A stretch of DNA of 64,000 nt from Peribacillus frigoritolerans (GCF_001636405.1 NZ_KV440950.1:4951977-5015976); one strand, 5' to 3'; shown: positions 54,801-62,763, counted from the stretch's first letter. Translations and numbers: made by a program. The notes: a model not told the origin generated them from the sequence alone.

Positions 54801-56397
54801 TAACCCCATTGCCTAGGATGCTAACCACCAATTCCCTTACTTTTTCACTTATTGTTTCATCTACTGGATTCTTGAAATTCGGTATAGTTTCACGGTCTTT
54901 TATTATGAATTTTGGTAATGAAGATTTATCCAGTTTTCCATTTACAGTTAGGGGGATGTTGTCCACCTTGATAAAAAAGCTTGGTATCATATACGCTGGC
55001 AATGAGTTTTTTACACTTTCCCTCAAATAATCAGCAGCTAATTCTTCATCAGCAACATAGTATAAAAATAAATGCATATCATCATTAAACGCTTTATCCA
55101 TCGTAACAACTGCGTTCTTGATGTTTTGCAATTCATTATACGCGCTCTCAATTTCCCCTAATTCAATCCTGAAACCTCTTAGCTGCACTTGCTCATCATT
55201 TCTGGAGATATATTGCAGATCACCATCATCCAACAGTTTCACTATATCCCCTGACTTATAGTAGCGGACATTATCGATATCCGTAAATTTCATCTCATTC
55301 ATCATCGGGTTTTTATAATAGCCAAGCGATACACCTTTTCCTGAAACGTATAATTCGCCCTCTTCATCTCCAGTTACTTCTTCTCCATTTTGATTCATCA
55401 CTTTGAACCCAAGATGAGGCAAGACTTTTCCGATATTGGTCATTCCTTTTTCAACATCACCCTTAGCGATTTCTTTGTAGGTTACATGAACGGTGGTTTC
55501 AGTTATTCCATACATATTTATTAGCTTTGGCAGCCTGCCATTTTCGGGTGAAAACCACTGCGCCAATTTCTTGAAGTTTAATGCTTCCCCTCCAAAAATA
55601 ATGTATTTTAAACTTAATTCATTTTGACGATTTATGAGCTCACCACTCACTTCGAAGAAAGCGCTTGGCGTACAATTAAAAACGGTTGTTTGTGTATTTA
55701 TCATTAACTCAACAAAGGATATTGGATTTCTGCTTTCTTCAAATGAAACCACAACAACTTCTCCGCCATATATCCAAGCCCCCCACATCTCCCATATGGA
55801 GAAATCAAATGCGTAGGAATGGAAAAATGTCCATTTATCTTTATTAGTAAACTCGAACAAATCGTCGCAGCCATAAAACAAGTTCATGACGTTTTCATGT
55901 GAAACACAAACTCCTTTAGGCTTTCCCGTTGAGCCCGATGTAAAAATGATATAGGCTGGATCTTCTGGTTCAATTAAAGTATGTACATTCTCACCTGTCA
56001 TACCTTTTGATTTATCTATCACTTCATCAATGGATACATAATTACAACCAATGTCGCTAATCCGGCTTTTATCCCCAATTAATAACTTCAATTCTGAATT
56101 CTTTATTATATGCTTTACTCTTTCATCAGGACTTTTAGGGTCGATAGGTACATAAGTAACACCCGATTTAAGCAGGGCTATGATCAAAAATAAAACCTGC
56201 TCGGATTTTTCAATATAGATTCCGACATTGTCTCCTTTATTTATCCCTTTGTCCTTTATGTACATTGCCATTTTATTTGCCAAGATATTCGTTTCTTTAT
56301 ATGTAAATTGCATACCCTTATTTCTTACTGCAATATTGTCTCCATATTGCCTGACACTTTCTTCAAATAAATTCGCTAAAGAATTCATATTCATCAT
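48859..56397 (-). CDS. NRPS1: A-T-C-A-T-E-C initiation protein (Thr, D-Leu, then condensation to module 3)
   Basis: 2512 residues. A1 (1-500, no preceding C domain, so it initiates) gives the residues D-F-W-N-I-G-M-V-H-K, an exact Thr code. The first carrier has an unusual G-M-N-S-L motif (Ser about 542). C (H-H-I-I-F-D-G, about 739), A2 (F-D-A-S-V-W-E, about 1262) reads D-A-W-F-L-G-N-V-V-K, a standard Leu code. The second carrier reads C-G-G-D-S (about 1595), E domain H-H-L-L-V-D-G (about 1783), and a final DCL-type C (H-H-I-I-M-D-G, about 2235). It starts 9 nt after the membrane-protein gene; GGGGGA lies just upstream. Confidence 0.95.
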   Translation of the reverse strand: MMNMNSLANLFEESVRQYGDNIAVRNKGMQFTYKETNILANKMAMYIKDKGINKGDNVGIYIEKSEQVLFLIIALLKSGVTYVPIDPKSPDERVKHIIKNSELKLLIGDKSRISDIGCNYVSIDEVIDKSKGMTGENVHTLIEPEDPAYIIFTSGSTGKPKGVCVSHENVMNLFYGCDDLFEFTNKDKWTFFHSYAFDFSIWEMWGAWIYGGEVVVVSFEESRNPISFVELMINTQTTVFNCTPSAFFEVSGELINRQNELSLKYIIFGGEALNFKKLAQWFSPENGRLPKLINMYGITETTVHVTYKEIAKGDVEKGMTNIGKVLPHLGFKVMNQNGEEVTGDEEGELYVSGKGVSLGYYKNPMMNEMKFTDIDNVRYYKSGDIVKLLDDGDLQYISRNDEQVQLRGFRIELGEIESAYNELQNIKNAVVTMDKAFNDDMHLFLYYVADEELAADYLRESVKNSLPAYMIPSFFIKVDNIPLTVNGKLDKSSLPKFIIKDRETIPNFKNPVDETISEKVRELVVSILGNGVIKNNQSLLESGMNSLSIMRLIVNIKNQFHIEIAPSVLLENDTIMKLSEVIEARQKEEGKQDYTPIHINARNTYPLTYEQENLWFIHQTNVDKSLYNIVFSYEIAGEVNEGNLELSLDKLSNKHQILKSVIREEAGMGILVFDESIHHDINYFDVSDLPLDMQEEKMNHFVKEETERQFDLVNGPLLSITLVKRNESEYQLLCNIHHIIFDGWSIPLLINEWFAIYEEIENGDRNDRDNQSIQYGDYALWQKNSPNYVTGKDNEFWSNEITALRQKSFLQYDHQKTGEGKSTSDIISFLLPKEIQDNLESLHKKTKSTLFMSLLTAYQTFLSVYFDEEEVVVGSPLAKRNHVDTEQLIGYFVNTLPFKLHVSQEDSFEGILRKNIKNIAGVFDHQNLPTKEILKYLSAERTMENTPLFDTVFVLQNNQKEKLAYRNFKLKPKKINTFKAKFDLVVQAEEMDEDELLISFEYNKALFNKTTIQRMASNFQHWLLEITTKESKRIKDITYLEPAQLRSLIEMGTGNVTLEVEGHRFEDVITRFENKVSTNFNDVAIVHGDDQVTYSELNARANQVAQRLFLNHVGVEDRIGIFMDRSINMVTAILAIMKVGAAYVPLDPSQPVSRLKHMIEDSQITYCLSNEEGLPKYPGDEGKLLCIEDILKEPEIECTVFDSTKISESDLAYIIYTSGTTGKPKGVMIEHGGLANLCNWHINYYSVDGKDAAVLVSNTSFDASVWEIFPYLTNGNKLLILDYYDLLDVEILSEKMEKEKVTLAFFSTGLLEQLFINDMKFPESIRAILTGGDRLKTIPDSLSFDLYNNYGPTEGTVVATAYKVLPSDDQVIPIGKPILNAEAYVFNSRMKPAPKGQIGELYIGGKGIARGYINNPGKNDESFIQNPFNPSRKLYKTGDLVKYAEGGNLLFAGRADDQVKIRGYRIELGEVSAVLNKCPGIKDCFIAIKDESKSKKFIMAYYISDNDLEENYIRDYMKNHLPHYMIPSYFIKMESFPLTVNGKVDAKSLPDTKTNPEGTNSKSVMNGTEQKLLKIWKEVLNNQEITIFDNFFECGGDSILSIQICSLAKKENLLITSKNIFEKQSIEELAKVVELTGDVTINQSDVFGKAPFTPIQSWFFTQQINNYNHWNQSVTLKGYPQLNEKRLQRIMAHIVRHHDGLRLRFNREESFSQVEKQIGPSENWTLNYVNLSNLNKDQQEREIARLGTGAQQGINISNGPLMKIVCINTGQNEHVIIWIIHHLLVDGVSWRILIEDFDRLYIQDINNQELKLDNKTTSYKEWANNLNEYKNSIPLGIKEYWLNEHETVYENALVKTGNVYDGKSFEMKLNKEITSKIYNDMTKTYKASIDEIYLSIFAALIGKYFNKKDIHFTLEGHGREELFAGVDLSRTVGWFTTMCPVYIENKESISNTIQGTKKKLRTLPNKGIEYGIITELCGETYMKQNRPIISFNNLGRFHQNNEWAAKEVTFFSEQDIQHNSYTEHEVDIELLVVNEEQTIKINYNRHFVREDFEQYIQHNMPELLRTLEEETRGKQMYRPEDFPLVDMPEEELNQLLHNETGIIDIYELTALQKGMLYHSLFDSESSQYKVQLIFDIKGFLDVDKLTNAIVTTAGKHDILKTKLYSSRKGVFYQLLMSSMDTEIEYEEMINHQEKLEKLLAEQYKIIDIENNKLNRFMIVKLAENQYQLIWTFHHIIMDGWSYSMVINDIFAAYHSITPSSSVSPSFKKYVEYMKDYTSNKELRDYWAGKLEGTRNSGSSLMGVQEGEGYIENSYLKVLDEELSDSIQRFCQEYKITMNTFFLTIWLATLKEIKGTENVCCGVVTSGRNIPIQNIEAMVGPFINTVPFIKHISHEKSYMEILDEVQNEFLELSAYENTPLSEIYEWANLENQLFESLYAFENYPMKLANNDEINVSLKEGRETTHYPIVIIITPGSSVQIKFNEAAVNPKLRSSVLSIFNQILSEMLEKSKVK

Positions 56398-56406
56398 TTT
56401 CCCCCA

Positions 56407-57066
56407 TTATTTTAAATATGTGCCTGATGCAACTGTCAACATATGAAAAACCAAAGAAACCAAAGCGATTACAATCGTTATGATCCATGCATTTCTTCTC
56501 TTAATGAGCGCCAATTTTTCCAGACTATAGCTGAATAGAATTAAACTGACAATGTAAAACAACTCAAACTCAGCCATGAATGTGTGAAGGATGGAGTTTT
56601 TATCATGCACCAGTAAGGATAAACTAGTGAATGTCGTTTCCTTGCTCTTAACCAATAATGCGATGATTGCATTAACACCGGATCCAATTACGATGCATAC
56701 CCCTGCATTTATGACAGCTTGGCAAACCCCTTTTATATTTACCGGTCTTTCTTTTAAAACTAAAAATAATAGACACACAATTAATATTTGAATGATGAAT
56801 GTAACCAATAATCCAAGAGCTCCCATTACAATTGTGTTAATGGCAAAACTAAGGGCTCCAATCTCTGAAATGGACATGCCATTTAATACGTTCATCCCTT
56901 TTTGATCTGCAGAATATAACAAAAGCGTCGTTTCGATACCTGCTATTAAACTGAGTATCAATAACGAAATGATTAACTTGTGAACTCTATCCTCTTTTTT
57001 AAAAAGATATTGTACTAATTTGTTTTTGTTTTTTAATTCAGCATTTGCTTCCATTTTTAATTCCAT
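56407..57066 (-). CDS. Membrane protein of unknown function in the NRPS operon
   Basis: A 219-residue protein with a charged N-terminus of about 30 residues and five or six hydrophobic segments (about 32-52, 68-100, 112-133, 160-178, 190-212). The layout is YIP1-like but I cannot name a family. It overlaps the PPTase gene (57066 versus 57057) with GAGGGGG upstream and precedes NRPS1 by 9 nt, so it belongs to the operon. Possible roles are self-protection, export help or membrane location of the synthetase; none is shown. Confidence 0.75.
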   Translation of the reverse strand: MELKMEANAELKNKNKLVQYLFKKEDRVHKLIISLLILSLIAGIETTLLLYSADQKGMNVLNGMSISEIGALSFAINTIVMGALGLLVTFIIQILIVCLLFLVLKERPVNIKGVCQAVINAGVCIVIGSGVNAIIALLVKSKETTFTSLSLLVHDKNSILHTFMAEFELFYIVSLILFSYSLEKLALIKRRNAWIITIVIALVSLVFHMLTVASGTYLK

Positions 57067-57767
57067 TGGTATTCCCCCTCAATTATTTTCGTAGAATTTA
57101 TCGGAAAGGTAACACTTCTTATTTCATCATTCACGAGTACAACCGTTGATTTATATTGGGTAAAATTTTTATAGAAAAGTGAGATGTTATCATGATCCAT
57201 GTCAACCTTGGAAATTTCATAGATTTCAAGTGGAGAGGTCAATCCTGTTTTTAATATCTTTGATAGACTTTCTTTTGCACTAAAGAAAACTTCTTTACTT
57301 AAAACACCATCGCTTTCCTTAATCATTTTATTCTCGGATTCCGTTAAGTAGGTTTCTAAAAATTCAGAATCGGATTTCGTTTTAGTCTCAATATCGATTC
57401 CCATTGGATGCAGTTGATCAAAAAGCAATATTCCGAATGTTTTATCCGTATGTGTGATGGATATACCTATGTTCGTTAAAAAGAACAAGCTTGTAACAAT
57501 GACCGGCTGTCCAAAGACTCCTTTCAACAGGGATACATTCTTTATTTCATCCAAACCGATACCAAAAAACTCCATAATTGTTTTTTTTCCAAAGTACAAA
57601 CTTTTCTTTGCTTCGATGGATCTTTTGGGACCATTTTGCAAATTTAAATAATTCCATTCTTTTTCGTTAAAAATATCATCAATATAGTCCAAATTGACTG
57701 AATCCGCTTCATAATACTTGATATAAGATTTATAAATTTTTGTCTTATTCATAAAGTATTCAATCAT
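57057..57767 (-). CDS. Sfp-type 4'-phosphopantetheinyl transferase
   Basis: A 236-residue protein with the two hallmark motifs: G-I-D-I-E (Asp125, Glu127; Mg binding) and F-S-A-K-E-S-L-S-K (Lys165, Glu166, Lys170). It moves the phosphopantetheine arm of CoA onto the carrier Ser residues. As the first gene of the operon it would activate all eight NRPS carrier sites seen in this window. GGGGAGG is 10 nt before the start. Confidence 0.93.
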   Translation of the reverse strand: MIEYFMNKTKIYKSYIKYYEADSVNLDYIDDIFNEKEWNYLNLQNGPKRSIEAKKSLYFGKKTIMEFFGIGLDEIKNVSLLKGVFGQPVIVTSLFFLTNIGISITHTDKTFGILLFDQLHPMGIDIETKTKSDSEFLETYLTESENKMIKESDGVLSKEVFFSAKESLSKILKTGLTSPLEIYEISKVDMDHDNISLFYKNFTQYKSTVVLVNDEIRSVTFPINSTKIIEGEYQWN

Positions 57768-57881
57768 TTATAATTTTCCTCCCCTCTTTTTTCTAGAAAT
57801 CCCGCATTTTTTCTCCATTTTTTACCTCTAAAATTTCTTTTTTAAAACAATTATTTCATTTTCTGGGTTAAATATTACCTA

Positions 57882-57897
57882 TTATCATTATCGATAA
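57882..57897 (-). promoter_or_regulatory. Palindromic operator candidate before the NRPS operon
   Basis: TTATCATTATCGATAA, with the 10-bp perfect core TTATCGATAA, lies about 115 nt upstream of the PPTase start. The left 16 positions equal the larger palindrome before the exporter operon (62794-62815). The rest of the 360-base gap (57768-58127) holds the transposase terminator. Confidence 0.6.
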
Positions 57898-58063
57898 CAC
57901 TTTATCACAACAATTTTGCCGAGTCCATTAAAAATTTGTAAATTATCTACATTACATAATAACTTTACCAATTTTCATTATTTTTCTACTTTAGTAGTAT
58001 TTTCATAGGACTTATCGTGTGAAATTTAGAATGAAAAAATCAACTTGAAATTTTCTAATTAAA

Positions 58064-58115
58064 AAAGCCATATTTTATTTTTCACTATAATTTGTGAAAA
58101 ATAAAATATGGCTTT
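58064..58115 (-). terminator. Long perfect hairpin after the orphan transposase gene
   Basis: 22-bp perfect stem (AAAGCCATATTTTATTTTTC... arms) with an 8-nt loop, followed by TTTTTTAATT on the minus strand, 13 nt beyond the 58128 stop. The stem is much longer than a typical terminator. It insulates the NRPS promoter from the exporter operon. Confidence 0.85.
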
Positions 58116-58127
58116 AATACTGTTCAA

Positions 58128-58415
58128 TCATTTTGGTTGTTTAATGAAAATGTGCATGGCCTTTTTTAATATCTCATTCTCTTCTTGTAGATCTTTAATT
58201 ATTTTATCCTTTTCCTCTTTCAGACTGAGCCCTGAAAAACCATTACTGGAGTCCGCCGAGCCAACTTCATTTGTTTCTTTATAGATATTGATCCAATTTC
58301 TTAATGTAGGTATGGATATATTAAGTTCTTCGGCCAATTCTCTAGGCTTTCTGCCTTCTTCCAGGACTAATCGAGCAGCATAAATTTTAAAATCTTTATC
58401 ATGGTGCTTCCCCAT
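58128..58415 (-). CDS. Orphan IS3-family OrfA-type transposase subunit
   Basis: A 95-residue protein with an N-terminal helix-turn-helix (K-I-Y-A-A-R-L-V-L-E-E-G-R-K-P, I-S-I-P-T-L-R-N-W-I) and a C-terminal leucine-zipper helix (I-K-D-L-Q-E-E-N-E-I-L-K-K-A), as in OrfA of IS3 elements. No OrfB with a DDE catalytic domain follows and no terminal repeats are seen, so it is a remnant or a domesticated DNA-binding protein. It lies between the exporter and NRPS operons on the same strand. Confidence 0.85.
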   Translation of the reverse strand: MGKHHDKDFKIYAARLVLEEGRKPRELAEELNISIPTLRNWINIYKETNEVGSADSSNGFSGLSLKEEKDKIIKDLQEENEILKKAMHIFIKQPK

Positions 58416-58503
58416 AATAAGACACTCCTTTTTTAAATTTATTTAGTGCCGATTTTCTGTACTTCTTTTATCAAACGAAAATGTTTTTCTAATATAAAGA
58501 CTT

Positions 58504-60096
58504 TCATAAATTTAATTTCAATCTATTAATCAAAATGGAATTGATCGCTATTGCGATCACTAAAATCACTAGCGCCCCAATCAGGGGTTGGACACTGAAC
58601 CAAACCAAGCCAAAATGAATCGCTGTTACCAAGATCAATAATGGCAATCCATAAAGCAGGCTTATTAATACATTGGGGTTGGATTTAATTGCAGCAGATG
58701 GGTTCTCCCATTCAATACTAGGATTTTTCATATCATATAATGGTGTTAGAAGATTATAGCAAACCACTAAACAAGAAGTGATTAATAACATGACTGCATT
58801 TTCCATTTCCCAATAGCCAAATAGAGCAAATATCAAAAAGCTGATCACCACGGCTATAATACTGATTATTGATGAAAATATCACTTTAGAAAAATAAACA
58901 TATTTTTCATCAAACGGGACGCTTTTTAGTAAATAATGGTATTTACCTTCTCTTGAATATGGGGTTCCGCTTATATTATTTATACAACACAAGAAAAGGA
59001 CCGAATAGGAAAAGTATTTATCAAAGACTCCCTCTTTCGTTATATTCAAATAATTCGGGAATACTTCATTCTGAATCAGCAATAACATGACAAGTGAAAA
59101 GATCGGAGGCAAAAGAAGACCTAAAGCGATTTGCATCTTAAAATATGCTTCAGACTTAATGATCCATATCTCTCTTTGTAAATAGTTACTCCATTGATTT
59201 TTTGATATATTTACCTTTGAGTTTTTCATATTCGTTTTGTTGTTTCCCAATATCCCATTTTTAAAGTAATGAACAGAAATGTTCTCTATAATCATTGAAT
59301 ACAAAAGGAAACCTATTACCATTATCGAAATATAAATAATGAAAAATTGAACGGTTATTTCATTTGATACAAAAGCATCCAATATCCATTTGATCACTGG
59401 AATCATATTTGCGGTTTCAAATATATGTCTCATCAACAATTCCAACGAGTTTTTTAGCCCTTCAAAAGAATTCAAATCTATTTCCGAGATGACCTTTGAA
59501 ATGGCAACTGATGATTTTCCTGCAAAATATACAATGGAAATAATCATAAGCGTTAGGATGATACCAATGTTAACCATTAAGTATGCTACTTTACTTTTGA
59601 ATCTATAATAATGCCTATTCATGCACGATAGGATAAAAAGCAGGAACAAAGCCGTTAAACCATTGACGATTGGTAAAAATGTGATTAATTTAATCGCTTC
59701 GATAAACTTTAGATCGACTATCAAGAAGCCTAATGTTGGCACTTGGATCATCATTGATAAGATGATCGGGACCCATAAGCTACTTAACACTTTGGCCCTT
59801 GATATTTCCTTATAGGTGAGTGGCAGAGGTGCCAATACTTTAAATTCATCATAAGAAAATATTTGTGATGTGGACAAATAGCAAACCAACGCAAAGACGA
59901 GAATGCTGGAAATCGTTAAATTATAAAACAGGAAGACCTGGGTATCTCCAAGAAAATAAACAAAGGCGTTAACGACAGTCAGCTGCAAAAACATATAAAA
60001 AACGGCTATTATCAGGACAGCCTGTAACATTGTCTGCTTGGGCATTTTATAGAAGGAAGAAACGAAAAATCTAGTTAACTGAAGTTTTTCCTTCAT
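58504..60096 (-). CDS. ABC exporter permease, large ABC-2/EcsB-like type
   Basis: A 530-residue protein with about eleven or twelve hydrophobic segments and no ATPase motifs. It overlaps the ATPase gene at 60071 by 26 nt. F-K-V-L-A-P-L-P-L-T-Y-K-E-I in the cytoplasmic loop resembles bacteriocin- and peptide-exporter permeases. With its ATPase it forms an exporter whose natural candidate substrate is the NRPS product, or a self-protection system. Substrate is inferred from position only. Confidence 0.8.
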   Translation of the reverse strand: MKEKLQLTRFFVSSFYKMPKQTMLQAVLIIAVFYMFLQLTVVNAFVYFLGDTQVFLFYNLTISSILVFALVCYLSTSQIFSYDEFKVLAPLPLTYKEISRAKVLSSLWVPIILSMMIQVPTLGFLIVDLKFIEAIKLITFLPIVNGLTALFLLFILSCMNRHYYRFKSKVAYLMVNIGIILTLMIISIVYFAGKSSVAISKVISEIDLNSFEGLKNSLELLMRHIFETANMIPVIKWILDAFVSNEITVQFFIIYISIMVIGFLLYSMIIENISVHYFKNGILGNNKTNMKNSKVNISKNQWSNYLQREIWIIKSEAYFKMQIALGLLLPPIFSLVMLLLIQNEVFPNYLNITKEGVFDKYFSYSVLFLCCINNISGTPYSREGKYHYLLKSVPFDEKYVYFSKVIFSSIISIIAVVISFLIFALFGYWEMENAVMLLITSCLVVCYNLLTPLYDMKNPSIEWENPSAAIKSNPNVLISLLYGLPLLILVTAIHFGLVWFSVQPLIGALVILVIAIAINSILINRLKLNL

Positions 60097-60787
60097 ATAC
60101 CTGAGCCTCCATAAAGGTAGATTCTAATGAACTTTCACCTATTATATTTTGTATCTCATCATGCAGGATGATTTTTCCCTCTTTTAAAATAGCCACTGTA
60201 TTACAAATTTTCTCTGCCACATCCAGCAGATGCGTCGAGAAAAACACTGTACCGCCCATTTCAACATATTGTTTGATTAACCCCTTGAAAACTAAAACGG
60301 CGTTTGGGTCTAATCCGTTCAATGGTTCATCCATAATGATGATCGGGGGATTAATGGTAAAAGCCGCTATCAGGGATACCTTATGCATCATTCCATAAGA
60401 ATAACTTCCCATTGGCTTTTTAATGGACTCCTGCATCCCAAACCGATTGATATATTTCCCCAACCGTTCTTTGTCATCATTTCCATATAGGTTCATCAAG
60501 AAACGAATCCAATCAAATCCCGAAACATTGTTAAACACATTGATAGTATCAGGAATGAAGAAAAATTGTTTTTTATATTCTATGCCGTCTTCTTTGGTCA
60601 GGCCATTTATTTCAACCTTTCCATTTTCTGAATCTAAAATGCCTGTAATGAGGTTCAGCGTCGTGGTTTTCCCTGCACCATTTGCTCCTATAAAACCTAA
60701 GGTTTCCCCTTTTTTGATTTCTAGATTTACACCATTCAAAATCTTCTTGGCCGAGTAGCTTTTCTCCAAATCTGTGATGCTTAACAA
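60071..60787 (-). CDS. ABC transporter ATPase (EcsA-like)
   Basis: A 238-residue ATPase: Walker A G-A-N-G-A-G-K-T-T, Walker B I-I-I-M-D-E-P-L-N-G-L-D-P, H-loop S-T-H-L. The signature reads Y-S-Y-G-M-M-H-K, a departure from LSGGQ found in EcsA-like and some lantibiotic-immunity ATPases. It partners with the overlapping permease gene and follows the YxlG-like gene after 49 nt, so all five genes probably share one transcript. Confidence 0.88.
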   Translation of the reverse strand: MLSITDLEKSYSAKKILNGVNLEIKKGETLGFIGANGAGKTTTLNLITGILDSENGKVEINGLTKEDGIEYKKQFFFIPDTINVFNNVSGFDWIRFLMNLYGNDDKERLGKYINRFGMQESIKKPMGSYSYGMMHKVSLIAAFTINPPIIIMDEPLNGLDPNAVLVFKGLIKQYVEMGGTVFFSTHLLDVAEKICNTVAILKEGKIILHDEIQNIIGESSLESTFMEAQVYEGKTSVN

Positions 60788-60836
60788 AGTTATTATCCTC
60801 CCATCACTTCATGATTAAAACATTTCCATCCTCAAC

Positions 60837-61625
60837 TTATTCATTATTGAATTTCTTTTTAGAAATCCATATGTTCGTTATCAATATCGTTACTGCCGTC
60901 CATGCAAGTGCAGCTAATACACCCCAAAGCGCTTGTGAATTGACTGTGCCTAAAATCAGTACTTCCATGGCATGCTTACTCATGCTTGCCGGATTCACAT
61001 TGTCTATTACCGGACTTAATCCAACTATGATTCTGCAGCCGAGGAGAAATACTATCGAAATTAATGCAATGATACCCTGGCTATTAAAAATGGTACTGAT
61101 CATCGTCGTGAATGAAACGATAAATAGGATCCACAGCAGATAGAACAGTAAAGCCACTATTAAATCCCCAAAATCAACACTCGTAAACAAAAAAACTACA
61201 TACAGATATGAAACCAAATATCCCAATGCCACACTGCAGGCAACAAACAGGTAATTGGAAATGATTTTCCCGCTTATATAAGATCCAACCGTCACAGGCC
61301 TTGTAAGTATGAAAGCAAGCATCCCATTTGCTTTATCGGATTGAACGACTCCCATCATGGAAACGATGATGATCATGACCCCTAACTGATCAAATTGAGA
61401 CCCTAAAGTACTGGCAAGAACTTCGCCGCCTTTTTGGGCAGCCATGCTTGGATCAATGGTGATCCCTTGGCCCCCGCCCAGTGCCTCTAATATTGAAGGT
61501 AAATAATAGCTTACAACTGGTTGAGTTATTCCTAAAAATATAAATACAAGCGGCAGCCAAATCACTTTAAATTCACGTACCATCTGAACAAATTCCTTTT
61601 TAGCTAAAACGGCAAAGTTATTCAT
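60837..61625 (-). CDS. ABC-2 permease (YxlG-like)
   Basis: A 262-residue protein with six hydrophobic segments and the usual ABC-2 pattern (F-V-Q-M-V-R-E-F-K-V-I at the start, A-F-I-L-T-R-P-V-T-V-G-S-Y in the middle). It overlaps the ATPase gene by 4 nt and follows a PLDc_N protein gene, the arrangement of yxlE-yxlF-yxlG in Bacillus subtilis. Substrate is unknown. Confidence 0.85.
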   Translation of the reverse strand: MNNFAVLAKKEFVQMVREFKVIWLPLVFIFLGITQPVVSYYLPSILEALGGGQGITIDPSMAAQKGGEVLASTLGSQFDQLGVMIIIVSMMGVVQSDKANGMLAFILTRPVTVGSYISGKIISNYLFVACSVALGYLVSYLYVVFLFTSVDFGDLIVALLFYLLWILFIVSFTTMISTIFNSQGIIALISIVFLLGCRIIVGLSPVIDNVNPASMSKHAMEVLILGTVNSQALWGVLAALAWTAVTILITNIWISKKKFNNE

Positions 61626-62527
61626 TTTTCCACCACCAATTTTAAGAATATCTCTTCCAATGTATCGTTATCTATTTCGAACCTGACAAGATCAACATTA
61701 TGCTCCAAAGCATTCGCCAGTAACATATTCTTGTTTGACTCAATATCTTCCACTTCTATCTTCAATTTGTTCCCCATTACCTCTACACCCTTGACGAAGT
61801 TCAAGCTTTTAACGTTTTCAATCCATTTTTGACTTTTAGAGGTTATGTCGACATTGATTTTATTTCCGCTATTCCTGTTCAATAATTCTGACATCGTTGT
61901 GTCCTCAATTTTTTTACCGCTTTTTATAATGACAAACCTCTCACATATTTCTTCTGCATCGCTTAATATATGCGTCGATAATAAAATTGTCGTATCTTTC
62001 TTTATCTCTTTTATGATATTCAACACTTCTCTCCGGCCGATGGGATCTAATGCCGAAACCGGTTCATCCATGACAATCAATGCCGGTTTATGTAACAGCG
62101 CCTGTGCAATACCAAGCCTTTGTTTCATTCCGCCTGAAAAAGTCCGCACCTTTGAATTCTCTTCCCCGCTCAACCCCACTTTCGACAATATCTCTGGGAT
62201 GCCGTTTAATAATTCTTCCCTCTTGATACCCGAAAGCTGCCCCATGAAAGTAAGGGTTTCTTTGGCGGTCATCCATTGAAAGAAGTTAGGGTATTGTGGT
62301 AAGTAGCCTATTTCCTTTTTCATTTTTGAAATTTTCTTACCATCAAGCAATACTTCTCCCGTACTTGGATCTATAATATCTGCAATCACTTTTATCAGTG
62401 TCGATTTACCAGCCCCATTTGGCCCAATCAATCCAACACATTCCCCTGATTGCAATTCCATTGAAAAATTATTGACCGCTGTTTTTTCTTTGAATTTTTT
62501 TGTAACATTTTTAATTTCTAATTTCAT
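61622..62527 (-). CDS. ABC transporter ATPase (YxlF-like)
   Basis: A 301-residue ATPase with Walker A G-P-N-G-A-G-K-S-T, signature F-S-G-G-M-K-Q-R-L-G-I-A-Q-A-L, Walker B L-I-V-M-D-E-P-V-S-A-L-D-P and H-loop S-T-H. The C-terminal 80 residues form the extension of the CcmA/NatA-type exporters. It overlaps both neighbours by 4 nt. Confidence 0.9.
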   Translation of the reverse strand: MKLEIKNVTKKFKEKTAVNNFSMELQSGECVGLIGPNGAGKSTLIKVIADIIDPSTGEVLLDGKKISKMKKEIGYLPQYPNFFQWMTAKETLTFMGQLSGIKREELLNGIPEILSKVGLSGEENSKVRTFSGGMKQRLGIAQALLHKPALIVMDEPVSALDPIGRREVLNIIKEIKKDTTILLSTHILSDAEEICERFVIIKSGKKIEDTTMSELLNRNSGNKINVDITSKSQKWIENVKSLNFVKGVEVMGNKLKIEVEDIESNKNMLLANALEHNVDLVRFEIDNDTLEEIFLKLVVEK

Positions 62528-62763
62528 ATTCTTTCACTGTCCTTTCTACCGATAACGAAGTACAGAATTGGACCGATAGTATTTGCAAAAATAATGATGA
62601 GTGTCCACAATAAAACATTTTTCCTCGTCTTTCGATTTCTGTATAAATCAATTAATGCTATAAGCACTAAAATCATTCCAATTGCAATTACCGGTAAAAT
62701 GATCGGCAGAATAGACATGAAATCAATATCTTTCAATTCGTTCCATCCATAATGCAATTCCAT
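62524..62763 (-). CDS. PLDc_N-domain membrane protein (YxlE-like)
   Basis: A protein of 79 residues from the ATG at 62763 (AAAGGAG 8 nt upstream; an earlier GTG falls inside that site). It has two hydrophobic helices and the PLDc_N motif I-A-L-I-D-L-Y-R-N-R-K and G-P-I-L-Y-F-V-I-G-R-K-D. It heads the exporter operon. In Bacillus subtilis YxlE sits in the sigY operon and may modulate that system; no sigma-factor gene is present here. Confidence 0.85.
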   Translation of the reverse strand: MELHYGWNELKDIDFMSILPIILPVIAIGMILVLIALIDLYRNRKTRKNVLLWTLIIIFANTIGPILYFVIGRKDSERI

